A DNA stretch of 64,000 nucleotides from Gammaproteobacteria bacterium Gsub. Its GTDB lineage: Bacteria; Pseudomonadota; Gammaproteobacteria; PS1; Pseudothioglobaceae. The stretch covers positions 1 through 64,000 of the forward strand of contig JYIN01000014.1 in NCBI GenBank assembly GCA_002007405.1, read 5' to 3'. The first letter of the stretch is position 1. The number at the start of each line of letters is the position of its first letter. Below are positions 1 to 9,302 of the stretch, in pieces. The position numbers and the translations under genes are program-made. Below the pieces are notes generated by a model that saw only the letters and a list, made by a program, of their open reading frames with translations, ran no database searches and was not told where the DNA came from.

Positions 1-46
1 TGGCGGCACTGACACCTTTGAGGTTAAAATCCGCCCGCCTGAGTAA
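1..46 (+). CDS. C-terminal tail of an unidentified gene
   Basis: The first bases form the end of a plus-strand reading frame (codons from base 2, TAA at 44-46) whose last residues read GGTDTFEVKIRPPE. A good rho-independent terminator follows within 20 bases, which supports this being a true gene end. The fragment is too short for me to name the protein. Confidence 0.55.
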   Translation, partial: GGTDTFEVKIRPPE

Positions 47-65
47 CAAATTGTCTTTAAAAATA

Positions 66-89
66 GGGCAGCATGGGCTGCCCTTTATT
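66..89 (+). terminator. rho-independent terminator
   Basis: GGGCAGC (66-72) and GCTGCCC (77-83) form a perfect 7-bp GC-rich stem around the loop ATGG, followed by TTTATTT. It ends the gene whose tail opens the window. Confidence 0.8.
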
Positions 90-449
90 TAGAGGCTTTG
101 AGTTTTGCCTTTGGGATAATTATTGAGTATTTTTTTTACTTAGGTGTTTGTTGTGGGTTGATTGCGTTTATTGCTTGTGGGGAATGAGTACTATCTACGA
201 CGGTTTGCCACTTCTTCCCAAACCCCTTAAAAATGGCTTATGTGGCTTATTGGGTCTAAACATACCAAGCGCATAGATATTTATCTTCGACTAAGGGTTT
301 TATTGCCGCGTTGGAGTCAGCGAAGATGTTTCATAAAGTTTATCCGCATTAATACAATAAGAATGGCTACGCCTTGCCTAAACGGGGTTTACCGTGTGGG
401 CTAAGTGGATTTTTGGGCGCCCTATTGGTAGCAAGATTTACTTATTAGA
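90..449. other. 360-base stretch without an intact gene
   Basis: No complete reading frame is visible. Bases around 266-445 have one plus-strand frame with a single stop (TAA near 350) whose translation includes FIAALESAKMFHKVYPH and GFLGALLVARFTY. That looks more like a worn-out coding sequence than random DNA, but I do not recognise the family. Bases around 100-140 contain CCTTTG-G-GATAATTAT followed by a T-run, which weakly resembles the dispersed IS-end repeat found elsewhere in the window. Confidence 0.4.
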
Positions 450-1811
450 TTATTTGTTTTTGCTAGGCTTTTTCCGGTTTTTTAAGCTAATTTGCTGAAC
501 ACGCGTTAGACTAAGGTGGTTATCTGGGACATATTTGGTAATGGTTGAACCAGCACCAATGGTGGCGTTTTTGCCAATTCTAAGGGGGGCGACTATTTGT
601 GATCCTGAGCCGATAAATGCGCCATCGTCAATGATGGTATGGTGTTTTTTGGTACCATCATAATTACAAACGATTACTCCTGCACCGATATTAACAGCGC
701 TACCCACTGTGCAATCACCGACATAACTTAGGTGGGATATTTTTGAGTCAGCGCCAATGGTGGATTTTTTAACCTCAACAAAATTACCGATTTTAGCGTT
801 TTCGCCAATACGGGTATCGGGGCGAATGCGGGCGAATGGCCCGATTGATGCCCCCCTGCTTATATCAGCGCCTTCAATAACAGAGTTTGCTAAGATAGAC
901 ACATTATTGCCAATTTTAGCGTTTTTTATACTGCAGTTCGCTGCAATTGTCGTCCCATTTCCTAATGTTACTTCACCTTCAATCACCACATTTATATCAA
1001 TTTCACAGTCTTTACCAAAATTAAGGCTACCACGACAATCAAAACGCATTGGGTCTTTTAAACTTAGCCCTTGTTGCATAAATTGTTTCGCTTGGTTGTG
1101 TTGAAGGGTTCGCTCTAATTGCGCTAGTTGCATTTTGTCATTCACGCCCGCCACCTCGGCTTCGTTGGTTGTAATTACCGAAACGATGGTTTTACTCTCA
1201 TCTGCTGCCATTGCAATAATATCAGTTAAATAAAATTCGCTTTGGGCATTATTTGTGCTCAATCTTTTAAGAAAAGTTTTTAATAAGCCACTATTTATTG
1301 CCATGATGCCAGTATTGACCTCACAAATTGCGCGCTGTTTGTTGTTGGCATCTCGCTCCTCAACAACAGCACAAATTTGCTTGTTTTTTCTAATAATGCG
1401 CCCGTAGCCTGTTGGTTTGTCAAGCACTGTTGAGAGCAATGCAATATCATTTTTCTGTGCTTGTTTAACGAGACTGATTAAGGTAGCCTGAGTAATCAGT
1501 GGCACATCGCCATAGAGTATTAACGAGGTTGAATCATCTTGTGTATGCACAATTGCCTGCCCAGCAGCGTGCCCGGTGCCTAGTTGTTCGGCTTGTTCTA
1601 CCCAATGAATACTGCTGTCGTTAATTGCCTCTTTCACCTGCTTACCAGCAAAACCATATACCACATAAACCTTAGAGCAAAGTGGTCTGACTTGTGTTAG
1701 GACATGCTCAAGTAGGGTTTTGTCGGCAAGGGTTTGCAGTACTTTAGGCTTAGTAGAGTGCATTCGTCTGCCCTCTCCAGCGGCAAGAACGATGGCGTTA
1801 ATTTTGTTCAT
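450..1811 (-). CDS. glmU: bifunctional UDP-GlcNAc pyrophosphorylase / GlcN-1-P acetyltransferase
   Basis: GlmU makes UDP-N-acetylglucosamine for peptidoglycan: it acetylates glucosamine-1-phosphate and then transfers UMP. The 453 residues match the usual length (about 456). The N-terminal uridylyltransferase signature LAAGEGRRMHSTKPKVL lies at residues 9-25. The C-terminal half (from about residue 250) shows the hexapeptide repeats of a left-handed beta helix, including RPDTRIGENAKIGNFVEVKK and CNYDGTKKHHT, the acetyltransferase active-site region. The ATG at 1811 gives the standard N-terminus. The gene is divergent from rpmE; glmS, a common neighbour, is not in the window. Confidence 0.97.
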   Translation of the reverse strand: MNKINAIVLAAGEGRRMHSTKPKVLQTLADKTLLEHVLTQVRPLCSKVYVVYGFAGKQVKEAINDSSIHWVEQAEQLGTGHAAGQAIVHTQDDSTSLILYGDVPLITQATLISLVKQAQKNDIALLSTVLDKPTGYGRIIRKNKQICAVVEERDANNKQRAICEVNTGIMAINSGLLKTFLKRLSTNNAQSEFYLTDIIAMAADESKTIVSVITTNEAEVAGVNDKMQLAQLERTLQHNQAKQFMQQGLSLKDPMRFDCRGSLNFGKDCEIDINVVIEGEVTLGNGTTIAANCSIKNAKIGNNVSILANSVIEGADISRGASIGPFARIRPDTRIGENAKIGNFVEVKKSTIGADSKISHLSYVGDCTVGSAVNIGAGVIVCNYDGTKKHHTIIDDGAFIGSGSQIVAPLRIGKNATIGAGSTITKYVPDNHLSLTRVQQISLKNRKKPSKNK

Positions 1812-1890
1812 AGTAATATTTTGATACCTTTGTATAATTTTATCTTAATCTTTAACATTGGATAATATAAATGTAGCATTCAAAATAGTA

Positions 1891-1896
1891 TATAAT
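1891..1896 (+). promoter_or_regulatory. -10 element upstream of rpmE
   Basis: A perfect TATAAT lies 29 bases upstream of the rpmE start codon, a plausible sigma70 -10 hexamer for this single-gene unit. I see no convincing -35 hexamer at 16-18 bases upstream, so the assignment rests on the -10 alone. Confidence 0.45.
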
Positions 1897-1924
1897 GCCC
1901 ATCTTTTAAATTAACAGTTAGCAC

Positions 1925-2140
1925 ATGAAGGCAGGCATTCATCCTAATTATAACCCAGTAAAGGTCGTGTGCTCGTGTGGCAATACTTTTGAGACATGTA
2001 GCACTACTGACAAAACACAGATACACTTAGATGTATGTTCTAATTGTCATCCTTTTTATACTGGTAAGCAAAAAATTGTGGATACTGCGGGTCGTGTTGA
2101 GCGGTTTAAATCACGCTACGGCTCATTTAAACGCCAATAA
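1925..2140 (+). CDS. rpmE: 50S ribosomal protein L31 (zinc-binding form)
   Basis: L31 sits on the large ribosomal subunit and bridges to the small one. The 71-residue protein has the family's opening [12 protein letters not shown] and the four cysteines of the zinc-containing C+ form (CSCG near residue 17 and CSNC near 38), so it should bind zinc. The end, [14 protein letters not shown], is also typical. It stands alone between its own promoter and a terminator, as rpmE often does. Confidence 0.97.
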   Translation: MKAGIHPNYNPVKVVCSCGNTFETCSTTDKTQIHLDVCSNCHPFYTGKQKIVDTAGRVERFKSRYGSFKRQ

Positions 2141-2151
2141 ACCTCATTTTT

Positions 2152-2174
2152 AAAAAAGCCCTTTGCGGGTTTTT
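2152..2174 (+). terminator. rho-independent terminator of rpmE
   Basis: AAAAAAGCCC, loop TTTGC, then GGGTTTTT. The CCC/GGG core with A-T pairs outside it (one bulged G) forms a short hairpin ending in five T residues, 12 bases after the rpmE stop codon. Confidence 0.65.
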
Positions 2175-2215
2175 ATGCCTGAATTGGTAATTATAGAGAT
2201 TTATTTCATCAGCCT

Positions 2216-3268
2216 ATGTCATCTGATTATATTAACGCCCTACTTAAAAAACCAATAAAACGCACCCCAGTTTGGGTGATGCGTCAAGCAGGTCGTTATT
2301 TGCCTGAGTATCGTCATAGCCGTAAAAAAGCTGGTGATTTTTTAACCTTGTGTAAGTCGCCACAACTTGCTTGTGAAGTTACCCTACAGCCGATTGAGCG
2401 TTTTGATTTAGATGCAGCCATTGTGTTTTCTGATATTCTCACCATTCCTGATGCTATGGGTTTGGGTTTGTATTTTTCCGAAGGCGAGGGACCTAAATTT
2501 TCTCACCCGCTCAATACATTAAAATCAATTGAAAAATTGGCAAAATCAAGTGTCGGTGATAAACTAACCTATGTTAGTGATGCGGTGTCAATGATTAAAA
2601 AATCTCTAAATGGCAAAGTGCCATTGATTGGCTTTAGCGGTAGCCCATGGACATTGGCAACTTATATGATTGAGGGCGGAGGCAGTAAAAATTTTTCTAA
2701 AGCAAAGAGTTTGATGTATAAAAACCCTGCCCACATGCACCAATTGTTGGATAAATTAGCCCTCGCTGTTATTGATTATTTGAATGGGCAAATTGAATCG
2801 GGTGTGGACTCGTTAATGGTATTTGATACTTGGGGCGGGCTATTGAATAAACCTAGTTATGAGGAATTTTCACTGCGATATATGTGCAAAATTGTTGAGG
2901 GTGTGCGGCGTGAATATGCGGGCAAAACTATTCCAATCACTTTGTTCACTAAAGGTGGTGCGATGTGGTTAGAACAAATTGCTGACAGCGGTTGTGATGC
3001 AGTAGCACTTGATTGGACGACTGAAATAAAAGACGCACAACAGCGTATTGGCAATAAAGTCGCCCTGCAAGGCAATCTTGATCCTTGTGTTTTATATGCT
3101 TCGCCTGAGAGGATTCGCACAGAGGTGCAAAAAATATTAACCCAATTTAGTGGCAATACTGGGCATATATTTAACCTCGGTCATGGCATCTTACCTGATA
3201 TTAACCCCGAACATGTACGGGTTTTGGTTGATAGCGTGCATGAATTTGGCGTCCAAAATAATAATTGA
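2216..3268 (+). CDS. hemE: uroporphyrinogen decarboxylase
   Basis: HemE decarboxylates the four acetate side chains of uroporphyrinogen III to give coproporphyrinogen III in haem synthesis. Its product feeds HemF, encoded at 47701-48609 in this window. The 350 residues match the family. The N-terminal signature [16 protein letters not shown] (residues 18-33), the [13 protein letters not shown] motif near 142 and the C-terminal [15 protein letters not shown] are all present. The start is the ATG at 2216, soon after the rpmE terminator. Confidence 0.97.
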   Translation: MSSDYINALLKKPIKRTPVWVMRQAGRYLPEYRHSRKKAGDFLTLCKSPQLACEVTLQPIERFDLDAAIVFSDILTIPDAMGLGLYFSEGEGPKFSHPLNTLKSIEKLAKSSVGDKLTYVSDAVSMIKKSLNGKVPLIGFSGSPWTLATYMIEGGGSKNFSKAKSLMYKNPAHMHQLLDKLALAVIDYLNGQIESGVDSLMVFDTWGGLLNKPSYEEFSLRYMCKIVEGVRREYAGKTIPITLFTKGGAMWLEQIADSGCDAVALDWTTEIKDAQQRIGNKVALQGNLDPCVLYASPERIRTEVQKILTQFSGNTGHIFNLGHGILPDINPEHVRVLVDSVHEFGVQNNN

Positions 3269-3335
3269 TTCAGGTCTTATTAAGGTCCTAAAACAATAAT
3301 ACACGCTGAGATAATTCACGATAAAGGGCAATAAA

Positions 3336-3401
3336 ATGCAGGATAGAAACCAGTCAATGACAAAACTAATTGCCCCACCTTTGGCAGAATTTATCCTGCA
3401 T
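3336..3401 (+). repeat. long stem-loop between hemE and asd
   Basis: ATGCAGGATA (3336-3345) is the exact reverse complement of TATCCTGCAT (3392-3401). Inside the 46-base loop, TGCC (3371-3374) can pair with GGCA (3383-3386). No T-run follows, so it is not an ordinary terminator. It ends 17 bases before the asd -10 element. Its role is unknown. Confidence 0.5.
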
Positions 3402-3417
3402 GCAAACACGATATAAG

Positions 3418-3423
3418 TATAAT
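3418..3423 (+). promoter_or_regulatory. -10 element of the asd-hisB-hisH unit
   Basis: A perfect TATAAT lies 34 bases upstream of the likely GTG start of asd. The -35 region (about 3395-3400) is poor. The hemE stop codon is 150 bases away, so a separate promoter is expected here. Confidence 0.45.
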
Positions 3424-3457
3424 ACGGGGGTTTTATAATTTCAATTTTCTACACTTG

Positions 3458-4480
3458 GTGAGCAAAAAATTTGATGTTGCTGTTGTGGGTGCGACTGGCG
3501 CGGTGGGCGAGATTATGCTGGCAATTCTACAACAACGAAGCTTTCCTATTGGAAACTTATACCCTTTGGCGAGTGCCAAATCTGTTGATAAAAAAGTATT
3601 CTGCCAAGGCAAAAACTGGGTCGTGCAAGACTTGGATAAGTTTGATTTTTCAAAGGCGCAAATCGGCTTGTTTTCGGCGGGTGGCTTGATTTCTGAAAAA
3701 TACGCCCCAATTGCTGCCAAAGCAGGCTGCGTGGTGATTGACAATACTGCCAATTTTCGTCAAGATAAAGACATTCCGCTGGTAATCCCTGAGGTTAATC
3801 CGCACGCAATTGGTGGCTACGCTTTGCGTAATATTATTGCCAACCCGAATTGTTCCACTATTCAAATGTTGGTTGCACTCAAGCCGATTTATGATGCGGT
3901 GGGGATTAGGCGGATCAATGTGGCAACTTATCAAGCGGTGTCGGGCTCTGGCAAAGCGGCAATTACTGAATTAACCCAGCAAAGTGCAAAGCTGTTGAAT
4001 GGTCAAGCGGTTGATGTGGCAGTTTATCCAAAACAAATTGCCTTTAATGTGATTCCGCATATTGATGTTTTTCAAGACAATGGCTACACTAAAGAAGAGA
4101 TGAAAATGGTCTGGGAGAGCCAAAAAATTCTTGAAGACAAAGATATTTTGGTCAATCCAACAGCGGTACGCGTGCCTGTGATTTATGGGCATAGTGAGGC
4201 GATTAACATTGAAACCAAGCGTAAAATTAGCGCCACTGAGGCGACTCAATTATTATCTGCAGCAAGTGGGGTAACAGTGATAGACAAGCGAGAAGACGGC
4301 GGCTATGCAACCCCATTTGTTGAAGCAACCAACCATGATGATACTTTTGTGAGTCGGATTCGTGAAGATATTTCCCATGAAAAAGGGCTAAACTTATGGG
4401 TGGTTTCTGATAATACTCGCAAAGGCGCAGCACTCAACAGTATTCAAATTGCTGAAATTTTGATTAAGGACTATTTGTAA
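3458..4480 (+). CDS. asd: aspartate-semialdehyde dehydrogenase
   Basis: Asd reduces aspartyl-4-phosphate to aspartate semialdehyde with NADPH, the branch point to lysine/diaminopimelate, threonine and methionine. The Rossmann motif [12 protein letters not shown] lies near the N-terminus, and the catalytic cysteine is in ANPNCSTIQ at about residue 133. The length of 340 residues is normal. I place the start at GTG 3458 ([12 protein letters not shown]); an in-frame TTG at 3455 would add one residue. Its TAA overlaps the hisB ATG by one base (TAATG), implying translational coupling with histidine genes. Confidence 0.95.
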   Translation: MSKKFDVAVVGATGAVGEIMLAILQQRSFPIGNLYPLASAKSVDKKVFCQGKNWVVQDLDKFDFSKAQIGLFSAGGLISEKYAPIAAKAGCVVIDNTANFRQDKDIPLVIPEVNPHAIGGYALRNIIANPNCSTIQMLVALKPIYDAVGIRRINVATYQAVSGSGKAAITELTQQSAKLLNGQAVDVAVYPKQIAFNVIPHIDVFQDNGYTKEEMKMVWESQKILEDKDILVNPTAVRVPVIYGHSEAINIETKRKISATEATQLLSAASGVTVIDKREDGGYATPFVEATNHDDTFVSRIREDISHEKGLNLWVVSDNTRKGAALNSIQIAEILIKDYL

Positions 4481-5070
4481 TGAAAAATATGATTAAAGTA
4501 AATCGAAAAACCAACGAAACTGATATTAAGGTGGTGCTGAATTTGTATGGCACAGGTCGGGCAAATATTGATACTGGAGTACCTTTTTTGGACCATATGT
4601 TGGATCAAGTGGCGCGTCATGGATTGTTAGATTTAACCATCAAATGCAGCGGAGACACTCAGATTGACGATCATCATAGTGTTGAAGATATTGGGATAAC
4701 GATGGGGCAGGCCTTTGCACAAGCAGTGGGGGATAAAAAAAGTCTTAGCCGTTATGGTCATGCCTATGTGCCACTTGATGAGGCGTTATCTCGTGTGGTG
4801 TTGGACTTGTCGGGGCGCCCTAATTTAGAATTTAATGCTAACTTTTCCCGGGCAATGATTGGCTCGTTTGATGTTGATTTGATTGCTGAATTTTTTCAAG
4901 GCTTTGTTAATCATGCTTTAATTACCCTGCATATTGATAATTTACGCGGGGTGAATGCACACCATCAAGCAGAGACTATTTTTAAAGCATTTGGCAGAGC
5001 ACTAAAAATGGCAATCACGATTGACCAGCGTCAAGTAGGTGTTGTTCCTTCTACTAAAGGGGCGCTTTAA
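4480..5070 (+). CDS. hisB: imidazoleglycerol-phosphate dehydratase
   Basis: This histidine-pathway enzyme dehydrates imidazole glycerol phosphate to imidazole acetol phosphate. The 196 residues are the length of the monofunctional dehydratase; there is no N-terminal phosphatase domain of the enterobacterial fusion type. The metal-binding motifs are present: [15 protein letters not shown] near residues 27-41, [11 protein letters not shown] near 62-73, and [11 protein letters not shown] and [17 protein letters not shown] in the C-terminal half. The first base of its ATG is the last base of the asd stop codon, and hisH follows after 6 bases. Confidence 0.96.
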   Translation: MKNMIKVNRKTNETDIKVVLNLYGTGRANIDTGVPFLDHMLDQVARHGLLDLTIKCSGDTQIDDHHSVEDIGITMGQAFAQAVGDKKSLSRYGHAYVPLDEALSRVVLDLSGRPNLEFNANFSRAMIGSFDVDLIAEFFQGFVNHALITLHIDNLRGVNAHHQAETIFKAFGRALKMAITIDQRQVGVVPSTKGAL

Positions 5071-5076
5071 GTATTT

Positions 5077-5700
5077 ATGCAAAGTATTGCAATTGTTAAT
5101 TATGGCATGGGCAATGTGCACTCGGTGCAAAAGGCTTTTGAATATGTGGCACCAAATGCACATATTTTTTTGACTGATGACAGCCGGCTGATTAATGATG
5201 CTGACCGGGTTGTTTTCCCAGGGCAAGGGGCAATGGGCGCGTGTATGCAGGCATTAAAACAACATAGCTTAACAGAGGTGATTAAAACTTGTGTCAATGA
5301 AAAACCTTTTCTGGGGATTTGCCTAGGTTTGCAACTTTTATTTGATTATAGCGAAGAAAATGGCGGCACTAGCGGTCTGTCAATCATTCCGGGCAAGGTG
5401 ACTAGGTTTGCTAAAAACGCTTTAAAAATTCCACACATGGGCTGGAATAGGGTTAAACACACTATCAACCACCCGCTTTGGCATAATATTGATGACAATG
5501 CGCGTTTTTATAGTGTGCATAGTTATTATGTAGAATCTTTAGATAAGGTCGTGGTCGCTGGGGTGACTAACTACGGGGTTGATTTTACCTGTGCTATTGC
5601 CAAAGACAACCTGTTTGCGGTGCAATTCCACCCCGAAAAATCACAACACGATGGATTACAATTATTAAATAATTTTGTTAATTGGAATACAAACGATTAG
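5077..5700 (+). CDS. hisH: imidazole glycerol phosphate synthase, glutaminase subunit
   Basis: HisH hydrolyses glutamine and channels ammonia to HisF. It is a class I glutamine amidotransferase: the nucleophile cysteine is in FLGICLGLQLLF (about residue 80), and the His-Glu pair is in VQFHPEKSQ near the C-terminus. The 207 residues are typical. hisA and hisF, the usual next genes, are not here. Instead the last 23 bases overlap the 3' end of a convergent gene, so this is a broken-up histidine cluster (hisI and hisE lie at 52 kb). Confidence 0.96.
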   Translation: MQSIAIVNYGMGNVHSVQKAFEYVAPNAHIFLTDDSRLINDADRVVFPGQGAMGACMQALKQHSLTEVIKTCVNEKPFLGICLGLQLLFDYSEENGGTSGLSIIPGKVTRFAKNALKIPHMGWNRVKHTINHPLWHNIDDNARFYSVHSYYVESLDKVVVAGVTNYGVDFTCAIAKDNLFAVQFHPEKSQHDGLQLLNNFVNWNTND

Positions 5701-6520
5701 CACATTCCATCACCCTTGAATGATAACTACCGCCAAAAAGATTAAGATGATTTAGGTAGTGATATAGCGTATAGAGTGGTTTGCGCTCATCAAAACCGGG
5801 CTTAAATGGATTTATTGTTTGATACGCATGATAAAAATCTTGAGAAAATCCGCCAAACATAAAAGTTAATGCAAAATCCATCTCTGAATGCCCATAATAA
5901 CTTGCGGTATCAATAAAATAAGGGTGATTTTTTCCACTTAAAACATTGCCTGACCATAAATCCCCATGTAATAAAACAGGTTGGATATCGTCATCAAATA
6001 ATTTAGGCAAAATATTTTCTATTTTTAATAACTGTTGTCTCTCTTTTTGGCTTAACAAGGCATTTTGACACGCTATCTCAATTTGATGTAGGAGTCGGTA
6101 TTGCCAATAAAATTCTGTCCAATTACAAATATTTTGATTAACTGCATTGGGCTGTGGCGTTTGCCCGATTTTGTTATCAAAACCAAAACCAAAATAAGCT
6201 TGGGTATTTTTATGAAGTCTGCCCAGCTCAAGCCCGATTTGTGTTTGTAGATTTGGGTTGGGTGCAGTTTCAATCCATTCTAGTATCAAACAATGTCGGC
6301 AACTACCGAGCACCTTAGGGGTGTGGATGGTTTTGCCTAATAGAGTAAGTTCATAACCTTCATGAATCAATTGCTCGTTGGCAGTAGATTGATATTTAAT
6401 AAATACCAATTTATTGTCAGATAACCGCGCTTGGTAGGCCTCAAACAAACCAGTGCCAATTGATTTTTTACTAATTGTGTGTTGCTTTAAATGTTTGTAA
6501 ATATGCGTCTGTATTGACAT
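5678..6520 (-). CDS. fructosamine kinase family protein
   Basis: Members phosphorylate ketosamine adducts on proteins or small molecules (protein deglycation); the bacterial substrate is often unknown. The 280-residue protein shows the aminoglycoside-phosphotransferase-like fold: the catalytic loop VLLHGDLWSGNVL (HGDxxxxN, around residue 183) and the metal-binding FIDTASYYGHSEMDFAL that follows are intact, as is ILEWIE in the hinge region. It is convergent with hisH, overlapping it by 23 bases at the 3' ends. The ATG at 6520 gives the usual length. Confidence 0.88.
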   Translation of the reverse strand: MSIQTHIYKHLKQHTISKKSIGTGLFEAYQARLSDNKLVFIKYQSTANEQLIHEGYELTLLGKTIHTPKVLGSCRHCLILEWIETAPNPNLQTQIGLELGRLHKNTQAYFGFGFDNKIGQTPQPNAVNQNICNWTEFYWQYRLLHQIEIACQNALLSQKERQQLLKIENILPKLFDDDIQPVLLHGDLWSGNVLSGKNHPYFIDTASYYGHSEMDFALTFMFGGFSQDFYHAYQTINPFKPGFDERKPLYTLYHYLNHLNLFGGSYHSRVMECANRLYSN

Positions 6521-6545
6521 TTGAGATTAGATTTGTTTTTTTGAA

Positions 6546-6585
6546 GAGAAGCCTTTGGATAATTATGGATGATTAGTAAAAATGA
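6546..6585 (+). repeat. diverged copy of the dispersed IS-end repeat
   Basis: GAGA, then CCTTTGGATAATTATGG and ATGATTAGTAAAAA align with the reverse complement of the sequence at 28141-28176, with a two-base insertion and a few substitutions. It lies just upstream of the fructosamine kinase gene start, in the otherwise empty 6521-6685 gap. Confidence 0.5.
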
Positions 6586-6685
6586 GAGGTTTTTATGAAT
6601 TGGTGATTTTATTGGAGATTTTATTTTATCTATACAAAAAACATTTAACGATGCAGCTCGTTTTCAAATGCTCAGTTTAATAGGT

Positions 6686-7318
6686 TTATAAATTCTTCTC
6701 TTCGTATTCGCAAAGGTCCAACAAAACACAATTTATACAAAGTGGGGAGCGCGCTTTACAAGTGTAGCGACCGTGCAAAATCATCAAATGGTGTGCAGGC
6801 ACGCGGTATTCTTCGGGAATGAATTTAACCAATTTTTTCTCAACTTCTAACACTGTTTTTCCACTGGCAATTGCGGTGCGGTTGGCAACCCGATAAATAT
6901 GTGTGTCAACCGCAATAGCGGGGTGCCCAAAAGCGGTATTTAGCACAACATTGGCAGTTTTACGCCCAACGCCCGGCAGGGCTTCTAATTCTTTACGGGT
7001 TTGAGGCACATTTGAGCTGTATTTTTCAATGAGAATTTTGCAGGTTTGAATAATGTGCTTGGCTTTTGAATTGAATAAACCAACGGTTTTAATAATCTCT
7101 CTGAGTGTGCCCTCGCCTAATTCAAAAATGGTCTCGGGTGTATTTGCAATTGGAAATAATTTGCTGGTAACTCTATTGACGCTTTTGTCGGTCGCTTGTG
7201 CCGATAGCGTTACCGCAACTAAGAGTTCAAAGGGGCTTGAGTAATTTAATTCTGTGGTTGGATTGGGTATTTTTTTTAATAATCGGCTAAATATTTCCGT
7301 GCGAGTCTCGGCATTCAT
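6686..7318 (-). CDS. nth: endonuclease III (DNA glycosylase / AP lyase)
   Basis: Nth removes oxidised pyrimidines and nicks abasic sites in base-excision repair. In the 210 residues the helix-hairpin-helix motif LPGVGRKTANVVLN carries the catalytic lysine, and the aspartate is in AVDTHIYRVANR. The C-terminus has the 4Fe-4S cluster pattern C-x6-C-x2-C-x5-C (from CKARSPLC to the last cysteine, about residues 187-203). All key residues are present, so it should be functional. Confidence 0.97.
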   Translation of the reverse strand: MNAETRTEIFSRLLKKIPNPTTELNYSSPFELLVAVTLSAQATDKSVNRVTSKLFPIANTPETIFELGEGTLREIIKTVGLFNSKAKHIIQTCKILIEKYSSNVPQTRKELEALPGVGRKTANVVLNTAFGHPAIAVDTHIYRVANRTAIASGKTVLEVEKKLVKFIPEEYRVPAHHLMILHGRYTCKARSPLCINCVLLDLCEYEEKNL

Positions 7319-7384
7319 CTATTCTTATTCTTTCCTAACAAAGGCGAAGATTATACCTGATAACCGATTTAATAGCAAAATGCC

Positions 7385-8800
7385 CTAAAAAAAAGATTCT
7401 GCATAAGCCTCAAGTTGTTGCCAAAGTTTTTCTTGTTTAGGGTGTTGTTGGCGCATATTATTTACGCTTTGTAGGTAATCACCAATACTTGTATAGCCGT
7501 TTTTTCCAGTTTGAACTCTGCTTTGCACAGTTTCAAACCATTTTTCTTGCTCTTCTTGATTTAAAGACTGGGGATAATTTCTAGCCTTAAAATGTAGTAG
7601 CAAAGTGGTGAGCTTTGCATCCTTAAATTTAGGATGAAAAGTTTTTAATTTTTCAACATCCATACTTTGAATTTTTTCCCCAATGTGTTTATCAGCATCA
7701 TCCATAAATCCGTCATAAAGTGATTGATCAACATCTTTGGCGCTGGGTTTTTCCGTGCTACTGCGGTATATATCTTGGATAATTTTGTTGATTTTTTGTT
7801 GATTTTTTTGGATAAATAGCAAGTGCTGCCTAAAAGTGTCCATATCAATTTGCAACTGGGTAATAATTTTGGGATCGAGTTTATAAACATTGGGCACAAA
7901 CATTGGGCTTTTGTTAAAAACCAAATCTTTAATTTGCAAGCGATCAACCCCTTCTGGCAGCTCTGATTGTTTGGTAAATGCCAATTTTTGAAGTTCTTCA
8001 GTGTCTAATTCCAATAAAATAGAGGGATCTTGGTCAAGATTAAAAACAATAACTCGGTCGCTGTATTCTGGATGATGAGCAAGTGCTGCCACTAGGCGGG
8101 TGCAAGATAGATGCGCTGGATACATGCCCGAAGTATGTAGCATTGGTTCAAACAGTTGGATTTTCGCCGCTACATTTTTTTTCTTACGCAAACTAAAAGC
8201 ATACTTAAACATTTCTGGTTGCGTGGTTTTGATAATTTTGGCAATGGCAATGGTGGCGCGCACATCAGCCAGAGCATCGTGGGCATTTGCATGCTCAATA
8301 CCGTTAGAGATTGAGAGTTGCTCAAGCTTAAAAACGGGCTTTTCATTTTCATCATAAACCCAGTTAAGACTGGCATCTTTTTTCAATGCGTAACATAAGC
8401 GCACCACATCTAATATATCCCAACGGGTGTTGCCATTTTGCCAATGCCAAGCATACGGATCAATGAAATTCCGATACAAAGTGTAACGACTAAATTCATC
8501 ATCAAAACGAATCGAGTTATATCCTGCTATACAGGTATTTGGGACTGAAAATTGATGGTGTATTTTTTGTATAAATTGATGTTCAATTACCCCATTTTTA
8601 TCACAATACTGGGGGCTTATGCCTGTTACCGCACAGGCCTTAGGTGAAGGCAAGCAATCATGGGTTGGCTTGCAATAAAACATGTGTTCATCTAGAATAT
8701 TAAAATCTTCATCAGTGCGAATCCCCCCAAATTGGGCAATACGACCGGTTTTTGGACAAGAGCCAAAGGTCTCATAGTCATACCAATAGAATGTTTTCAT
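7385..8800 (-). CDS. sbcB: exodeoxyribonuclease I
   Basis: ExoI degrades single-stranded DNA 3' to 5' and works in mismatch repair and recombination. The protein of 471 residues (E. coli 475) opens with the DEDD exonuclease motif YDYETFG at residues 7-13. HDALADVRATIAIAKII supplies the later Exo III-type motif near residue 175. The C-terminal helical extension typical of ExoI is present. It sits 66 bases from nth on the same strand, so the two repair genes may be co-transcribed. Confidence 0.95.
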   Translation of the reverse strand: MKTFYWYDYETFGSCPKTGRIAQFGGIRTDEDFNILDEHMFYCKPTHDCLPSPKACAVTGISPQYCDKNGVIEHQFIQKIHHQFSVPNTCIAGYNSIRFDDEFSRYTLYRNFIDPYAWHWQNGNTRWDILDVVRLCYALKKDASLNWVYDENEKPVFKLEQLSISNGIEHANAHDALADVRATIAIAKIIKTTQPEMFKYAFSLRKKKNVAAKIQLFEPMLHTSGMYPAHLSCTRLVAALAHHPEYSDRVIVFNLDQDPSILLELDTEELQKLAFTKQSELPEGVDRLQIKDLVFNKSPMFVPNVYKLDPKIITQLQIDMDTFRQHLLFIQKNQQKINKIIQDIYRSSTEKPSAKDVDQSLYDGFMDDADKHIGEKIQSMDVEKLKTFHPKFKDAKLTTLLLHFKARNYPQSLNQEEQEKWFETVQSRVQTGKNGYTSIGDYLQSVNNMRQQHPKQEKLWQQLEAYAESFF

Positions 8801-8862
8801 GAATTTATTTTATTTTAATCAGGTCGGTGGTTTTTGTTATTTTTTAAGAGGCTTTTTGGCAA

Positions 8863-8887
8863 TAAAAAACCCAGCGATTAAGCTGGG
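8863..8887 (-). terminator. rho-independent terminator of the cold-shock gene
   Basis: Read on the minus strand, CCCAGC, loop TTAATC and GCTGGG form a perfect 6-bp stem followed by six T residues. It lies 23 bases after the stop codon of the cold-shock gene. Confidence 0.88.
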
Positions 8888-8909
8888 TCTTAATTTAAAT
8901 AGGTTAGAA

Positions 8910-9116
8910 CTACATTGGAATAACATTTGCGGCTTGAGGACCTTTTGCACCGTCTTCTAATTCAAATTCTACTTCCTGCCCTTCATCCAGTGTTTTATAA
9001 CCTTCACTTTGAATGGCACGAAAATGGACAAATACATCATCACCATTTTCTTGCTCAATAAAACCGAATCCCTTTTTTGCGTCAAACCATTTGACTTTAC
9101 CTGTTGTTGTAGACAT
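8910..9116 (-). CDS. cold-shock domain protein (CspA family)
   Basis: A single cold-shock domain of 68 residues that binds single-stranded RNA and DNA and melts RNA structure. RNP1 (KGFGFIEQ) and RNP2 (DVFVHF) are both intact, with [14 protein letters not shown] at the N-terminus. A very good Shine-Dalgarno (AGGAG, 7 bases before ATG), its own promoter and a terminator make it a single-gene unit. Which paralogue (cspA, cspC or cspD) cannot be told from one gene. Confidence 0.95.
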   Translation of the reverse strand: MSTTTGKVKWFDAKKGFGFIEQENGDDVFVHFRAIQSEGYKTLDEGQEVEFELEDGAKGPQAANVIPM

Positions 9117-9165
9117 TGTGTCTCCTAAAAAATAAAAATTACCGCTAAATTTAAACCACTTTTAT

Positions 9166-9194
9166 AACTTAGAGCAGATTGAAAAATCAGTCAA
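9166..9194 (-). promoter_or_regulatory. sigma70-like promoter of the cold-shock gene
   Basis: On the minus strand, TTGACT (9194-9189), a 17-base spacer and TAAGTT (9171-9166) precede the start codon by about 50 bases. The leader is short compared with the long structured leader of E. coli cspA. Confidence 0.55.
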
Positions 9195-9302
9195 CACAAT
9201 ATAAATAGCAGCTGTAGCCTAAAATCATCAGTTTTTCAGGCGTATTCTTTACCAGCGACTGTTATTTTAAAACACTTGGATGACTTATGGGAAGAAAATA
9301 AC

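Noticed and set aside
757-1104. 115-codon plus-strand ORF inside glmU
   Set aside because: It is antisense to the conserved hexapeptide-repeat half of glmU and has no family resemblance or ribosome-binding site.
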